A stretch of 64,000 nucleotides of DNA from Acidovorax sp. 69. GTDB lineage: Bacteria > Pseudomonadota > Gammaproteobacteria > Burkholderiales > Burkholderiaceae_C. Positions within the stretch are counted from its first letter, which is position 1; each line of letters opens with the position of its first letter. Location of the stretch: NCBI RefSeq assembly GCF_002797445.1, contig NZ_PGEP01000001.1, forward strand, positions 991,001-1,055,000. Reading direction: 5' to 3'. Positions 1-8,589 of this stretch are shown in pieces. The notes under the pieces were generated by a model. The model saw nothing but the letters and a program-made list of their open reading frames with translations, did no database searches and was not told the origin of the DNA. The position numbers and the translations under genes were made by a program.

Positions 1-103
1 ACGCCAATACGCCGAGACGCCCTGACTTGCGAAGCGCGTGCCTGCTGGAGCCTTTCACCCCCTCGACATGACGACCTCAAAGCACAACACGAAGGAGACA
101 AAC

Positions 104-1147
104 ATGAAGCCTCATCCATTTCTCGTCCCGTACGGCAACGTGCCGCCTGCGCCTGGCATGCAGCGTCGGTGCAAGCTGCTTGCCCTGTCAGCCGTGCTGT
201 GCCTCGGCATGGTGGCCGGGATGCCCACGGCCACGCATGCGCAGGACGTGTGGCCCAGCAAACCTCTCCGGCTGATTGTTCCTTTCACCCCTGGAGGCGT
301 CACCGACACCAGCGGGCGTCTGATTGCCGAAAGTCTTGGCAAGCGCCTCGGCCAGCAGGTCGTGGTGGACAACAAACCGGGTGCCTCCGGGAACATTGGC
401 ACCGCGCTGGCCAAATCGGCGCCGGCAGATGGCTACACCCTGGTGCTGGGTTTTGACGGCACCATGGTGATCAATCCGCATGTGTTTTCCAAACTGCCTT
501 TTGATACGGCCAAAGACTTCGCGCCGATCGGCAAGATTGGTGATGCGACCCTGGTGCTCGTGGCAAACCCTGGCGTGCCGGTCAAGGGCCTGGCCGATGT
601 GATTGCCTTGTCGAAGACCCAGCAAGGAGGCCTTTCATTCGGCACCTCGGGGACGGGAGGCACCCCCCATATTGCCGGTGAATTGCTCAAGATCCGGACG
701 GGTGCCAACCTGACCCACGTGCCCTACAAGGGCGGTGGCCAAGCCATGACCGATGTGCTGGGGGGCACGATTCCACTGGTGTACACGGCGGTGGCGGGCG
801 CCCACGGACACATCAAATCCGGCAAGCTCAAAGCCATTGCGGTGTCGAGTGCGCAGCGCACCAGCGCCTTGCCCGATGTTCCCACGTTTGTCGAGAGCGG
901 TGTGCCGGACTTTGTTGTCAACTCCTGGGTGGGACTGCTGGCACCGGTGGGTACGCCTGCGGCGGTCATCACGCGACTGAACACGGAACTGAACGCGGTG
1001 CTGAACGATGCCGCAGTGCGCGAGAAATTGCGTGTGATGGGTATCGAGCCCACACCTGGCACTGCGGAGCAATATCGCGATGAAATCAAGCGGGACCTGG
1101 ATCGGTATGGTGCCGTGGTCAAAGCGGCTGGCATTTCGATCGAATGA
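104..1147 (+). CDS. Bug-family tripartite tricarboxylate transporter substrate-binding protein
   Basis: This is a periplasmic solute-binding protein of the Bug/TctC family, which delivers small carboxylates to TctAB-type membrane partners. The ATG at 104 is chosen over an upstream ATG at 38 because a good ribosome site (gaaggag) lies just before it. The 347-residue product begins with a long N-region and a hydrophobic signal segment ending near THAQD. The mature part has the family opening LRLIVPFTPGG and the ligand-loop signature DNKPGASGNIG, followed by ADGYTL. Length is normal for the family (about 320 mature residues). No TctA or TctB genes are nearby, so it is an orphan binding protein, as is common in Comamonadaceae and Bordetella. 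The ligand cannot be deduced. An SDR gene follows after 43 bases and may share its transcript. Confidence 0.9.
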   Translation: MKPHPFLVPYGNVPPAPGMQRRCKLLALSAVLCLGMVAGMPTATHAQDVWPSKPLRLIVPFTPGGVTDTSGRLIAESLGKRLGQQVVVDNKPGASGNIGTALAKSAPADGYTLVLGFDGTMVINPHVFSKLPFDTAKDFAPIGKIGDATLVLVANPGVPVKGLADVIALSKTQQGGLSFGTSGTGGTPHIAGELLKIRTGANLTHVPYKGGGQAMTDVLGGTIPLVYTAVAGAHGHIKSGKLKAIAVSSAQRTSALPDVPTFVESGVPDFVVNSWVGLLAPVGTPAAVITRLNTELNAVLNDAAVREKLRVMGIEPTPGTAEQYRDEIKRDLDRYGAVVKAAGISIE

Positions 1148-1190
1148 CGCGGCGTGGTCCTGCCAACTTAACCTTTATCAGAGCAAGTCA

Positions 1191-1991
1191 ATGGATCTGA
1201 ATCTCAAGGACAAGCATGTCCTCATCACGGGGGGCAGCAAAGGCATTGGTTTTGCCTGTGCGGCGGCGTTTCTGACCGAAGGGGCGCGCGTAAGCCTGGT
1301 ATCGCGCAGCATCGAACACCTGGAGGCCGCACGCCACCGGCTGGCGGCGGATGTGAATGGCAGCGCTGGGCGTATCAGCATCCATGCCGCTGACCTGCAG
1401 CAGCCGGAGTCGGCGGCGAAAGCGCTGGCTGCTGCCGAAGCCGCCTTTGGGGACGTCGATGTGCTGGTCAACTCTGCAGGGGCTGCCCGGCGTACACCGC
1501 CCGAGGAACTGAGCGCGCAGGCCTGGCACGATGCGATGAACGCCAAATTCTTCACCTATGTCCACATGGTGGATCTGGTGGTCAAGAAGATGGGGACACG
1601 GGGCCAGGGGGCCATCGTCAATGTGGTGGGTGCAGGCGGAAAGGTCGCCAGCCCCATCCATATGCCTGGCGGGGCCGCCAATGCGGCGCTGATGCTCGTG
1701 AGCGCGGGCATGGCGGCTGCCTATGGGCCGAAGGGCGTGCGCGTGAATGCCGTCAACCCCGGCGCCACCCACACCGAGCGGTTGCAGGCGGGAATGCTCG
1801 CCACGGCACGCATGCACAACATCTCGGAACAGGAAGCGCTTGCGCAGGCGACGAGCAAGGTGCCGCTGGGTCGCCTGGCACAGCCGGAGGAGGTCGCCAA
1901 TGTGGTGCTGTTTTTGGCGTCCGAGCGTGCCAGCTATGTCACGGGCGTGGTCCTGACGATGGATGGTGCAGCGACGCCCATGGTGGTGTGA
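1191..1991 (+). CDS. SDR-family protein lacking the usual catalytic residues
   Basis: This is a short-chain dehydrogenase/reductase fold protein of 266 residues. The Rossmann glycine motif GGSKGIG is at residues 14-20, a VNSAG motif follows, and the C-terminal signature ending in VTGVVLTMDGA is present. The start at 1191 places the first beta strand (KHVLITGG) at the normal distance from the N-terminus. The active site is unusual. The serine position after the fifth strand reads NVVG (Gly147), and the place of the YxxxK pair reads GGAAN (Gly160, Asn164). Ser, Tyr and Lys are therefore all absent although the cofactor fold is intact. It may bind NAD(P) without classical SDR chemistry, or use other residues. 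It lies 43 bases after the Bug protein gene and is probably co-transcribed with it. Confidence 0.88.
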   Translation: MDLNLKDKHVLITGGSKGIGFACAAAFLTEGARVSLVSRSIEHLEAARHRLAADVNGSAGRISIHAADLQQPESAAKALAAAEAAFGDVDVLVNSAGAARRTPPEELSAQAWHDAMNAKFFTYVHMVDLVVKKMGTRGQGAIVNVVGAGGKVASPIHMPGGAANAALMLVSAGMAAAYGPKGVRVNAVNPGATHTERLQAGMLATARMHNISEQEALAQATSKVPLGRLAQPEEVANVVLFLASERASYVTGVVLTMDGAATPMVV

Positions 1992-2115
1992 TACTTGAAG
2001 CACGCTCTGGTTGGACTGCACTTCAACGGCTCCCGGAGGCCTTCATTAAACCTGCGGCCTGCGCGGTTTTGAGGCCCGTCCTACTATCCCCGCTTGCCAT
2101 CCTCAGACTTGACCC

Positions 2116-2763
2116 ATGCCCACCACCCTCAAAATCGATTTCGTCTCCGATGTCTCCTGCCCCTGGTGCATCATCGGCCTCAAGGCGCTGGAGCAGGCGG
2201 CGGATCGCCTGCAGGGCGAGGTCGCGCTGGACCTGCATTTCCAGCCGTTTGAGCTGAACCCGCAGATGGGCCCTGAGGGCCAGGACATCAACGAGCATCT
2301 GCAGGAAAAATATGGCTCCACCCTTGAGCAGCTAGAGCGCAATCGCGAGGCGATTGCAGCGCGTGGCGCCGACCTGGGGTTTACGTTTGGCAAGGGCAAA
2401 CGCAGCCGTGTCTACAACACCTTCGACGCGCACCGCCTGTTGCATTGGGCTGAAGAGGCGGGCCTGCAACCGCAGCTCAAGCATGCGCTGTTCAAGGCGT
2501 ATTTCACCGACGGACAAGACCCGAGCAACCACGAGGTGCTCGTGCGTGTGGCGGGGGAGGTGGGGCTGGATGTGGCCGAGGCGCGTGCGCTGCTCGCCTC
2601 AGACCGCTACGCCGACGAGGTGCGCGAGCGCGAGCAGTTCTATCTGCAAAACGGCATCCATTCGGTACCCGCGATCATCGTCAACGAGCGCCATCTGATC
2701 CAGGGTGGGCAGCCGGTTGACGTGTTTGAGCAGGCGCTGCGGCAGATTGCGGCACAGGGGTGA
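2116..2763 (+). CDS. FrnE-like DsbA family oxidoreductase
   Basis: This is a cytoplasmic DsbA-fold protein of 215 residues, in the FrnE/2-hydroxychromene-2-carboxylate isomerase-like group. The thioredoxin-type motif CPWC is at residues 15-18, directly after the first strand (KIDFVSDVS). The long helical insertion contains the family segment RVYNTFDAHRLLHWA. Near the C-terminus the cis-proline loop reads GIHSVPAIIVN, followed by GGQPVDVFEQAL. There is no signal peptide, which fits FrnE rather than periplasmic DsbA. Family members are thought to act as disulfide oxidoreductases or isomerases, sometimes linked to oxidative stress. The substrate here is unknown. It ends before a perfect palindromic terminator shared with the convergent creA gene. 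Confidence 0.9.
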   Translation: MPTTLKIDFVSDVSCPWCIIGLKALEQAADRLQGEVALDLHFQPFELNPQMGPEGQDINEHLQEKYGSTLEQLERNREAIAARGADLGFTFGKGKRSRVYNTFDAHRLLHWAEEAGLQPQLKHALFKAYFTDGQDPSNHEVLVRVAGEVGLDVAEARALLASDRYADEVREREQFYLQNGIHSVPAIIVNERHLIQGGQPVDVFEQALRQIAAQG

Positions 2764-2783
2764 TTGGCCTCGGCGCTTTGAAT

Positions 2784-2830
2784 GCTATTAATTAGATAGC
2801 TTCGTGTGCTTTATGCATAAGCATCAGAGG
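2784..2830 (+). repeat. Dispersed Comamonadaceae-type hairpin element, copy A
   Basis: Two small hairpins lie side by side. An AT-rich one, gctattaattagatagc, is at 2784-2800. After five bases comes gtgctttatgcataagcat (2806-2824), then cagagg. The same two-part layout recurs near 12405, 18975 and, reversed, 38784. The function is unknown. This copy is in the 3' region of the FrnE-like gene. Confidence 0.6.
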
Positions 2831-2841
2831 CTGTTTTGATC

Positions 2842-2873
2842 AAAGAATGGGGCTGCATGCAGCCCCATTCTTT
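2842..2873. terminator. Bidirectional terminator, 32-base perfect palindrome
   Basis: The sequence from aaagaatggggctgca to tgcagccccattcttt is a perfect inverted repeat of 16 bases per arm. It has A-rich and T-rich ends on both sides. It sits between the convergent FrnE-like gene and creA, so it can stop transcription from both directions. Confidence 0.85.
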
Positions 2874-3006
2874 TAGGTTTCTTGCGCGCTGGCTGTGCCA
2901 CTGGGTATTGGTGGTAGCGGCGGGTGTCAGGGCCTGCCAGCGTGCGCGCAGCGCATGGGCTACTTGCGCAGCGGTATCGCCAGCGCCCGGTCCACCGGCA
3001 CGGCGG

Positions 3007-3468
3007 TCACGCTGTTCTGGGGGAGCCGTCGATGAGCTTTTCAGAGTAGGTCAGGTACACCAGCGTGTTGCGGGCCGGGTCCACCATGCGCACGATGCGC
3101 AGGCGCTTGAACAGGATGGACATGCGTTCGCTGAACACTTCCTCCTGCTTCTTCAGTGGCTCGGGAATGCTGATGGGACCGACCTGGCGGCAGGCAATGG
3201 ATGCTTCGGCGCGGTCCTCGGCCAGGCCCAGCGTACCCTTGATGCCGCCTACGCGTGCGCGTGAGACATAGCAGGTCACGCCCAGGACACCGGGGTCGTC
3301 ATAGGCCTCGACGATGATGTCGTGGTCGCGGCCAATCCACTGGAAGGCCGTGTCTACGGTGCCGATCTTCTCGCCAGACGCAGCCTGCGCTGCACTGGTC
3401 GCGCCCAGAAGGGCCGCCGTCGCAGCGATGGCCACGAGGGTTGCCGCCGCCGCTTGGGGGGCTTTCAC
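3007..3468 (-). CDS. creA: CreA family protein, C-terminus shifted out of frame
   Basis: This is a small exported protein of the CreA family (DUF of unknown function). From the GTG at 3468 the product has a signal peptide (KAPQAAAATLVAIAATAALLG then SAAQA). The conserved CreA body follows: GEKIGTVDTAFQ, the cysteine segment GVTCYVSRARVGG, ASIACRQVGP and TLVYLTYSEKLIDGSP. The GTG overlaps the cphA stop in a GTGA, so translation may be coupled. The frame ends with SPRTA at 3007. If one more C is placed in the C5 run (plus-strand G5 at 3019-3023), reading continues as NSVTAVPVDRALAIPLRK to a stop at 2960, which is the expected CreA tail. The gene is therefore either frameshifted at its end or carries a one-base sequence error. 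Confidence 0.85.
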   Translation of the reverse strand: MKAPQAAAATLVAIAATAALLGATSAAQAASGEKIGTVDTAFQWIGRDHDIIVEAYDDPGVLGVTCYVSRARVGGIKGTLGLAEDRAEASIACRQVGPISIPEPLKKQEEVFSERMSILFKRLRIVRMVDPARNTLVYLTYSEKLIDGSPRTA

Positions 3469-6044
3469 GCAGCAGCCCCGGCGTCGGTGCAGCGCTGGGC
3501 CAGGTGGGCCAGCGCTTCTTCGACCTGGTCCACCAGCACAAGGCACAGGTCGCCGGGCGAGAGGCGCTCCAGCGCGGCGTCGATGGCGATGAACTCGCCA
3601 CGGATCTCTTCCACATGCGTGGTGCGGGGCGCGCCAGCCAGGCCTTCGCGCAGCAGGGCCATCACCTCGCCGTCGGCACGGCCGCGCTGGGCGGCGTCCT
3701 GGTACAGGATCACGTCGTCAAATGCGGCGCCCAGGATCACGGTCTGCTCGCGGATGTCTTCGTCGCGCCGGTCGCCGGCACCACTGATGACCACGCTGCG
3801 GCGCTTGCCGGGCAGGGCGTCCACGGCCTGCACCAGGGCGCGCATGGCGTCGGGGTTGTGGCCGTAGTCGGCGATCACGGTGGCACCCCGGTAGTCCATG
3901 ATGTTGAAGCGGCCGGGGGCGTTGTCGCTGTCGTTCACAAAGCCCGACAGGCCACGGCGGATGGTCTGCCAGGGCATGCCCACCCCCCAGACGGCGGCGA
4001 CGGAGGCCATGACGTTTTCAACCTGGAAGCCGATCTTGCCGTTGCGCGTGATGGGCACGTCGCGCAGATGGATGGTCTCGCGCCATGAGCCTTCGGAGGC
4101 CACGATGGAGTCGCCATCCACATACACCGTGCGGTGGCCCTGGGCGCGGTGCGTGACCATCACGGGGTGGTGGCGGTCGCTGGCAAAGTAGATCACCTTG
4201 CCGGGGCAGGCCGTGGCCATGGCGGCCACGATGGGGTCGGCGGCGTTGAGCACGGCGTAGCCCGTGGGCGCCACGTTCTGCACGATCACGCGCTTGAGCA
4301 CGGCCAGGTCTTCCACCGTGGTGATGTAGTTCAGGCCCAGGTGGTCGCCCGCGCCGATGTTTGTGACCACGGCCACCTGGCAGCGGTCAAAACCCAGGCC
4401 TTCGCGCAGGATGCCGCCACGGGCGGTCTCGAACACGGCGGCGTCCACCTCGGGGTGCAGCAGCACGTTGCGGGCGCTCTTGGGGCCGCTGCAGTCGCCG
4501 CTGTCAATCTGGCGGCCGTTCACGTAGACGCCGTCGGTGTTGGTCATGCCCACGCGCAGGCCCTGCGCGGTGAACAGGTGCGCAATCAGGCGGGCGGTGG
4601 TGGTCTTGCCGTTCGTGCCGGTGACGGCCACGGTGGGGATGCGGCCGTCGTCGCCGTGGGCGTAGAGCTTGTCGACCATGGCCTGGCCCACATTGCGGGG
4701 CTTGCCGTAGCTGGGTGCCAAGTGCATGCGCAGGCCAGGGGCGGCGTTCACTTCGACAAATCCGCCGCCTTGTTCTTCGAGCGGGCGCAGTACGGTTTCT
4801 GCCACCATGTCCACGCCGCAAATGTGCAGGCCCACCATCTGGGCGGCGGCCACGGCGCGCGCCGCCACTTCGGGGTGCACGTCGTCGGTGACGTCGGTGG
4901 CGGTGCCGCCAGTGGAGAGGTTGGCGTTGTTGCGCAGGATCACGCGCTGGCCCTTGGGTGGCACGGAGTCGGGTGTCAGGTCCTGCATGGCAAGGCGGGC
5001 CACGGCAATGTCATCGAGGCGCATTTTCGTCAGCGAGGTGGCATGGCCTTCGCCACGGCGCGGGTCCAGGTTGACGATGTTCACCAGCTCGCGCACGGTG
5101 TGTTCGCCATCACCCAGCACCTGCGGCGGCTCGCGGCGGGCGGCGGCCACCAGTTGGTCACCCACCACCAGCAGGCGGAAGTCGTGGCCGGGTAAGAAGC
5201 GCTCGACCATCACGGTGCCATACTCAAAGGCGTTCTTATAGGCCTCTTCAAGCTGTGCGCGGTCGGTGATGTTGACGGTGACGCCCTTGCCCTGGTTGCC
5301 GTCTTGCGGCTTGACCACCACGGGCAGGCCGACCTTCAGGGCGACCTCCCAGGCTTCGTCCACAGTCTCCACCGGCTTGCCCAGCGGCACGGGCACGCCA
5401 GCAGCGTGCAGCAGGCGCTTGGTCAGGTCCTTGTCCTGGCCGATGGATTCGGCCACGGCGCTGGTCGAATCGACCTCGGCTGCCTGGATGCGGCGCTGCT
5501 TGGAACCCCAGCCAAACTGCACCAGGCTGCCGCGCGTGAGGCGGCGGTAGGGGATGCCCCGGGCCACAGCGGCCTCGACGATGGAGCCGGTGCTGGGGCC
5601 CAGGCGCTCGTCTTCGTCCAGCTCGCGCAGGTCGGCGACGGCCTTTTCGGCATCAAAGCTGCCGTTGCCCAGCGCGGCCTGGATGAGTTGCTGTGCGTCT
5701 TCAAACGCCTTGCGGCCCACGGCTTCTTCGCTGTATTCGACAACCACTTGGTACACACCGACATCACTGGTGGCTGTGGTGCGCGCAAAGGTCACGGGGC
5801 AGCCGGCCTGCGCTTGCAGCGCCAGTGCTGCGGTCTGCAGCACGTGGGCCAGCGACACATCGCCGCCACCGGTTTCCGGGTGCAGGGCGCCGATGGCGGG
5901 GAACAGGGCCCGCAGGCGGGCTTCGAATCCGGCCATCTGGCCCACGGCGCGCTCGTTCTCGGCGCAGGTCACCACGGCCTCGATGGCCATGTGGCGGCTC
6001 CAGAGATTGGGGCCGCGCAGGGCCCGGGTGCGGGTTACATCCAT
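3465..6044 (-). CDS. cphA: Cyanophycin synthetase
   Basis: CphA polymerises aspartate and arginine into cyanophycin (multi-L-arginyl-poly-L-aspartate) using ATP, in the cytoplasm. The 859-residue product has the usual three parts. First is the N-terminal domain with LGPSTGSIVEAA and RGIPYRRL. Then comes an ATP-grasp domain (VVVKPQDGNQGKGVTV, VNAAPGLRMHL). Last is a Mur-ligase-like domain whose P-loop GTNGKTTT is at residues 476-483, followed by ARGGILREGLGFD and the ligase C-terminal part (DYGHNPDAMRAL, SGAGDRRDEDI). Length and all main motifs fit an active enzyme. The start at 6044 is preceded by a purine-rich gaaagagact. It lies 98 bases downstream of the second synthetase gene on the same strand. 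No cyanophycinase gene is in the window. Confidence 0.96.
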   Translation of the reverse strand: MDVTRTRALRGPNLWSRHMAIEAVVTCAENERAVGQMAGFEARLRALFPAIGALHPETGGGDVSLAHVLQTAALALQAQAGCPVTFARTTATSDVGVYQVVVEYSEEAVGRKAFEDAQQLIQAALGNGSFDAEKAVADLRELDEDERLGPSTGSIVEAAVARGIPYRRLTRGSLVQFGWGSKQRRIQAAEVDSTSAVAESIGQDKDLTKRLLHAAGVPVPLGKPVETVDEAWEVALKVGLPVVVKPQDGNQGKGVTVNITDRAQLEEAYKNAFEYGTVMVERFLPGHDFRLLVVGDQLVAAARREPPQVLGDGEHTVRELVNIVNLDPRRGEGHATSLTKMRLDDIAVARLAMQDLTPDSVPPKGQRVILRNNANLSTGGTATDVTDDVHPEVAARAVAAAQMVGLHICGVDMVAETVLRPLEEQGGGFVEVNAAPGLRMHLAPSYGKPRNVGQAMVDKLYAHGDDGRIPTVAVTGTNGKTTTARLIAHLFTAQGLRVGMTNTDGVYVNGRQIDSGDCSGPKSARNVLLHPEVDAAVFETARGGILREGLGFDRCQVAVVTNIGAGDHLGLNYITTVEDLAVLKRVIVQNVAPTGYAVLNAADPIVAAMATACPGKVIYFASDRHHPVMVTHRAQGHRTVYVDGDSIVASEGSWRETIHLRDVPITRNGKIGFQVENVMASVAAVWGVGMPWQTIRRGLSGFVNDSDNAPGRFNIMDYRGATVIADYGHNPDAMRALVQAVDALPGKRRSVVISGAGDRRDEDIREQTVILGAAFDDVILYQDAAQRGRADGEVMALLREGLAGAPRTTHVEEIRGEFIAIDAALERLSPGDLCLVLVDQVEEALAHLAQRCTDAGAAA

Positions 6045-6142
6045 GGAAGTCTCTTTCAGTGGTCCATCAGAGCGCTGGGGCCCTGTTCAGGTCGTGGGAT
6101 GTGGGGTCAAGCAACAAACAAAGGCAAATGCACGAGAGGCCG

Positions 6143-8350
6143 TCACGACCGCAGGGCGGCGGTGGGGACCAGTTCGGGCTCGAAGGTCTTGATGCCTGCG
6201 CCGATCAGGTCGGGGGCAATGTCCAGCGCCCAGGCGGTGCCGACCGCGGCCAGCAGGGCTTCGGTGTCGGGCACCACGGCATTGCGGCCGAAGGTCAGGT
6301 CAGACAGCGCGCCCAGCACATGCTCGGCACTGCCCGTGGCCAACACCACGCGACCGTTCTTCACGATGACAGCGCGGCCATTGTCTTTGGCACGGTGCTC
6401 GACGATGGCGGGCAGCGTGGCGTCTTGCGCATACAGCACCACGTCTCCGTCGGACAGCGGGGCCAGATCGGCCACCTGGGCGATGGCCGCATTCAGCACG
6501 GTGGCGCCTTCGGCCAGCACCACGTCTACCTGGGTGCGCATCACCTTGGTCATCTGGTCCTGCTCGTGCACGTCAAATTCGGCCAGCGTTTCCACCCCAT
6601 CCATGTCGGTCACCACGCCCACCTGGCAGCGGTCGTAGGCCAGGCCGTCGCGCAGGATGGTGCGAGCGTCGCTTTCGATCACGGCGGCCTGCACCATCTT
6701 GTTCATGAGCAGGCGGTGGGCGGCTTCCCAGTGGGCGCAATCGGTGGCTTCCACGCAGCGGCGGTCCAGGAACAGGCCGTCGCGGCAGGCCAGGCCTGTG
6801 TGGTGGCCGCTCAGGTGCAGCAGCCAGGCCACCACGCGGGCGATGGTCGATGTGTTGCGTGTACCCGCAACACCCACCAGGGGAATGCGGCCCACGGGGC
6901 CTTCGTCGTCGTTTTCAGAGGGGAACAGGTGCTCCGCAATGGCCTGGCCTACGGGGCGCGGGGCGCCCACGGCGGGCTTGAGGTGCATGAGCAGGCCAGG
7001 GCCGGCGTTCACCTCGACGATGGCACCACCCTGGGTGTGCAGGGGTTTGGAAATGTCCCGCGCCACCATGTCGATGCCAGCGATATCGAGGCCCACCACC
7101 TTGGCCGCCAATTGGGCGATGTAAGCCACCTCGGGGTGCACGTCGTCCGTGCAGTCCACGGCCACGTTGCCGTTGCGCTGCACCACCACCTGGCGACCTG
7201 CGGCAGGAACGGAGCCGGCGCCCAGGTCCTGGCGCTTGAGTTCGAGCAGCACCTTGGTGTCGGTGGCCAGGTCGATGATTTCGAGCGGGTACTCTTCTTC
7301 GTAGCCCCTGCGCGGGTCGGAGTTGAGCTGGGTGTCGATGAGTTCCTTGACGGTGGAGCGGCCGTTGCCGGTGATGCTGACCACCTCGCCACGCGCGGCG
7401 GCTACCACCTTGCCACCCACCACCAGGATGCGGTGCTCGTCGCCGGGGATGAAGCGCTCAACCATCACATCACTACCCTCTGGGTAGGCGACGTGGTAAG
7501 CGGCCTTGATGTCTTCCTGCTTGTGCAGGTCCAGAGTCACGCCCCGGCCGTGGTTGCCATCCGAGGGCTTGACCACCACGGGCAGGCCGATATCCTGCGC
7601 AGCCTCCCAGGCTTCTTCGGGGCTGTTGACGACCTGGCCTTCCGGGATGGGCACGCCGCAGGCCTTGAGCAGGCCCTTGGTCAGGTCCTTGTCGCTGGCG
7701 ATGCCTTCGGCAATGGCGCTGGTGAATTCGGTTTCGGCTGTCCAGATACGGCGCTGGCTGGCACCGTAGCCCAACTGAACCAGGTTGCCATCGTTCAGGC
7801 GGATGTGAGGAATGCCACGGTCGGTGGCGGCCGTGACGATGCAGGCGGTGCTGGGGCCTAGGTACTGGTCGTCCACTTCGGTGCGCACCCGGGCCACGGC
7901 GGTAGACACGTCGAAAGGCTCGTCGTTGATGGCCGCCATGATGAGGGCGTGGCCCTGGGCCAGCGCCACGCGCGCCACACTTTCGTCGCGGGCCCGGAAC
8001 ACCATGCGGTACACGCCGCGCTGGCTGGTGCTGCGCGTCTGGCCAAAACCGGTGGGCATGCCCGCCAGGTTCAGCAGTTCAATCACTACGTGCTCCAGCA
8101 CGTGGCCGCACCAGGTGCCTTCCTGCAGGCGCTGCATGAAACCACCGCGCTCGCCCACGCCGCAGTGGTGCTCGACCAGCGCCGGCAGCCAGGCCGTGAG
8201 GCGGTCATTGAATCCAGGAAGGGTGCTGGATGGGTGGTCCTCCAGCGCTCCCAGGTCAAGCCAGACTTCCAGTGCAGGCCGATAGGTCCAGATATTGGGG
8301 CCGCGCAGGTAGTTGATGCGAAGCAGTTGGATGTCGTTGAGTTTCGCCAT
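6143..8350 (-). CDS. Second cyanophycin synthetase-like protein (CphA' type), degenerate Mur-ligase part
   Basis: This 735-residue relative of CphA begins MAKLNDIQLLRINYLRGPN, matching the CphA N-terminus, so the ATG at 8350 is preferred over far upstream codons. The N-terminal and ATP-grasp parts are well kept: GPSTACIVTAATDRGIPHIRL, VVVKPSDGNHGRGVTLD, ERFIPGDEHRILVVGGK, EVNAGPGLLMHLKPAVG. The Mur-ligase P-loop is not. Where CphA has GTNGKTTT this protein has GTRNTSTI (residues 496-503), without the lysine. The protein stops at the end of the central ligase domain and lacks the C-terminal domain seen in CphA. Paired cphA/cphA' genes are known in Cupriavidus and relatives. The second protein presumably keeps one ATP-dependent activity, or acts as a partner or primer factor for CphA; that is inference. 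Confidence 0.93.
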   Translation of the reverse strand: MAKLNDIQLLRINYLRGPNIWTYRPALEVWLDLGALEDHPSSTLPGFNDRLTAWLPALVEHHCGVGERGGFMQRLQEGTWCGHVLEHVVIELLNLAGMPTGFGQTRSTSQRGVYRMVFRARDESVARVALAQGHALIMAAINDEPFDVSTAVARVRTEVDDQYLGPSTACIVTAATDRGIPHIRLNDGNLVQLGYGASQRRIWTAETEFTSAIAEGIASDKDLTKGLLKACGVPIPEGQVVNSPEEAWEAAQDIGLPVVVKPSDGNHGRGVTLDLHKQEDIKAAYHVAYPEGSDVMVERFIPGDEHRILVVGGKVVAAARGEVVSITGNGRSTVKELIDTQLNSDPRRGYEEEYPLEIIDLATDTKVLLELKRQDLGAGSVPAAGRQVVVQRNGNVAVDCTDDVHPEVAYIAQLAAKVVGLDIAGIDMVARDISKPLHTQGGAIVEVNAGPGLLMHLKPAVGAPRPVGQAIAEHLFPSENDDEGPVGRIPLVGVAGTRNTSTIARVVAWLLHLSGHHTGLACRDGLFLDRRCVEATDCAHWEAAHRLLMNKMVQAAVIESDARTILRDGLAYDRCQVGVVTDMDGVETLAEFDVHEQDQMTKVMRTQVDVVLAEGATVLNAAIAQVADLAPLSDGDVVLYAQDATLPAIVEHRAKDNGRAVIVKNGRVVLATGSAEHVLGALSDLTFGRNAVVPDTEALLAAVGTAWALDIAPDLIGAGIKTFEPELVPTAALRS

Positions 8351-8589
8351 GGATTGCAGCGGGTGTGTTTCCAGCCTTAGGAGGGCTTTGCGGGGAAAAG
8401 AGGACGAAGGGGGACTTTTGTGGACGATGATTGTGCGCCAGTCCAAGGCTGTGCGCAGTGTCAGCCAAATGACTGCCGCAGACGTTACATGAGGATGCCG
8501 TCGCACCGTGGTGTGCAGTATCGGTGAGAATTCCTGCTTTCGCGAGTTCGGCCACCGTGGGCTGTCGGTGGCGGAAAAACCAACCAAAA

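Noticed and set aside
1..25. Possible end of an upstream gene (frame ending RQYAETP then TGA at 23-25)
   Set aside because: Only seven codons are visible, too few to support a gene or a family.
2836..3264. Plus-strand open frame over the end of creA
   Set aside because: It begins inside the palindromic terminator and is antisense to creA; composition is not protein-like.
5693..7861. Very long open frames on the plus strand across the cphA genes
   Set aside because: They are shadows of the GC-rich synthetase genes on the other strand, rich in His, Gly and Arg and without any known domain.
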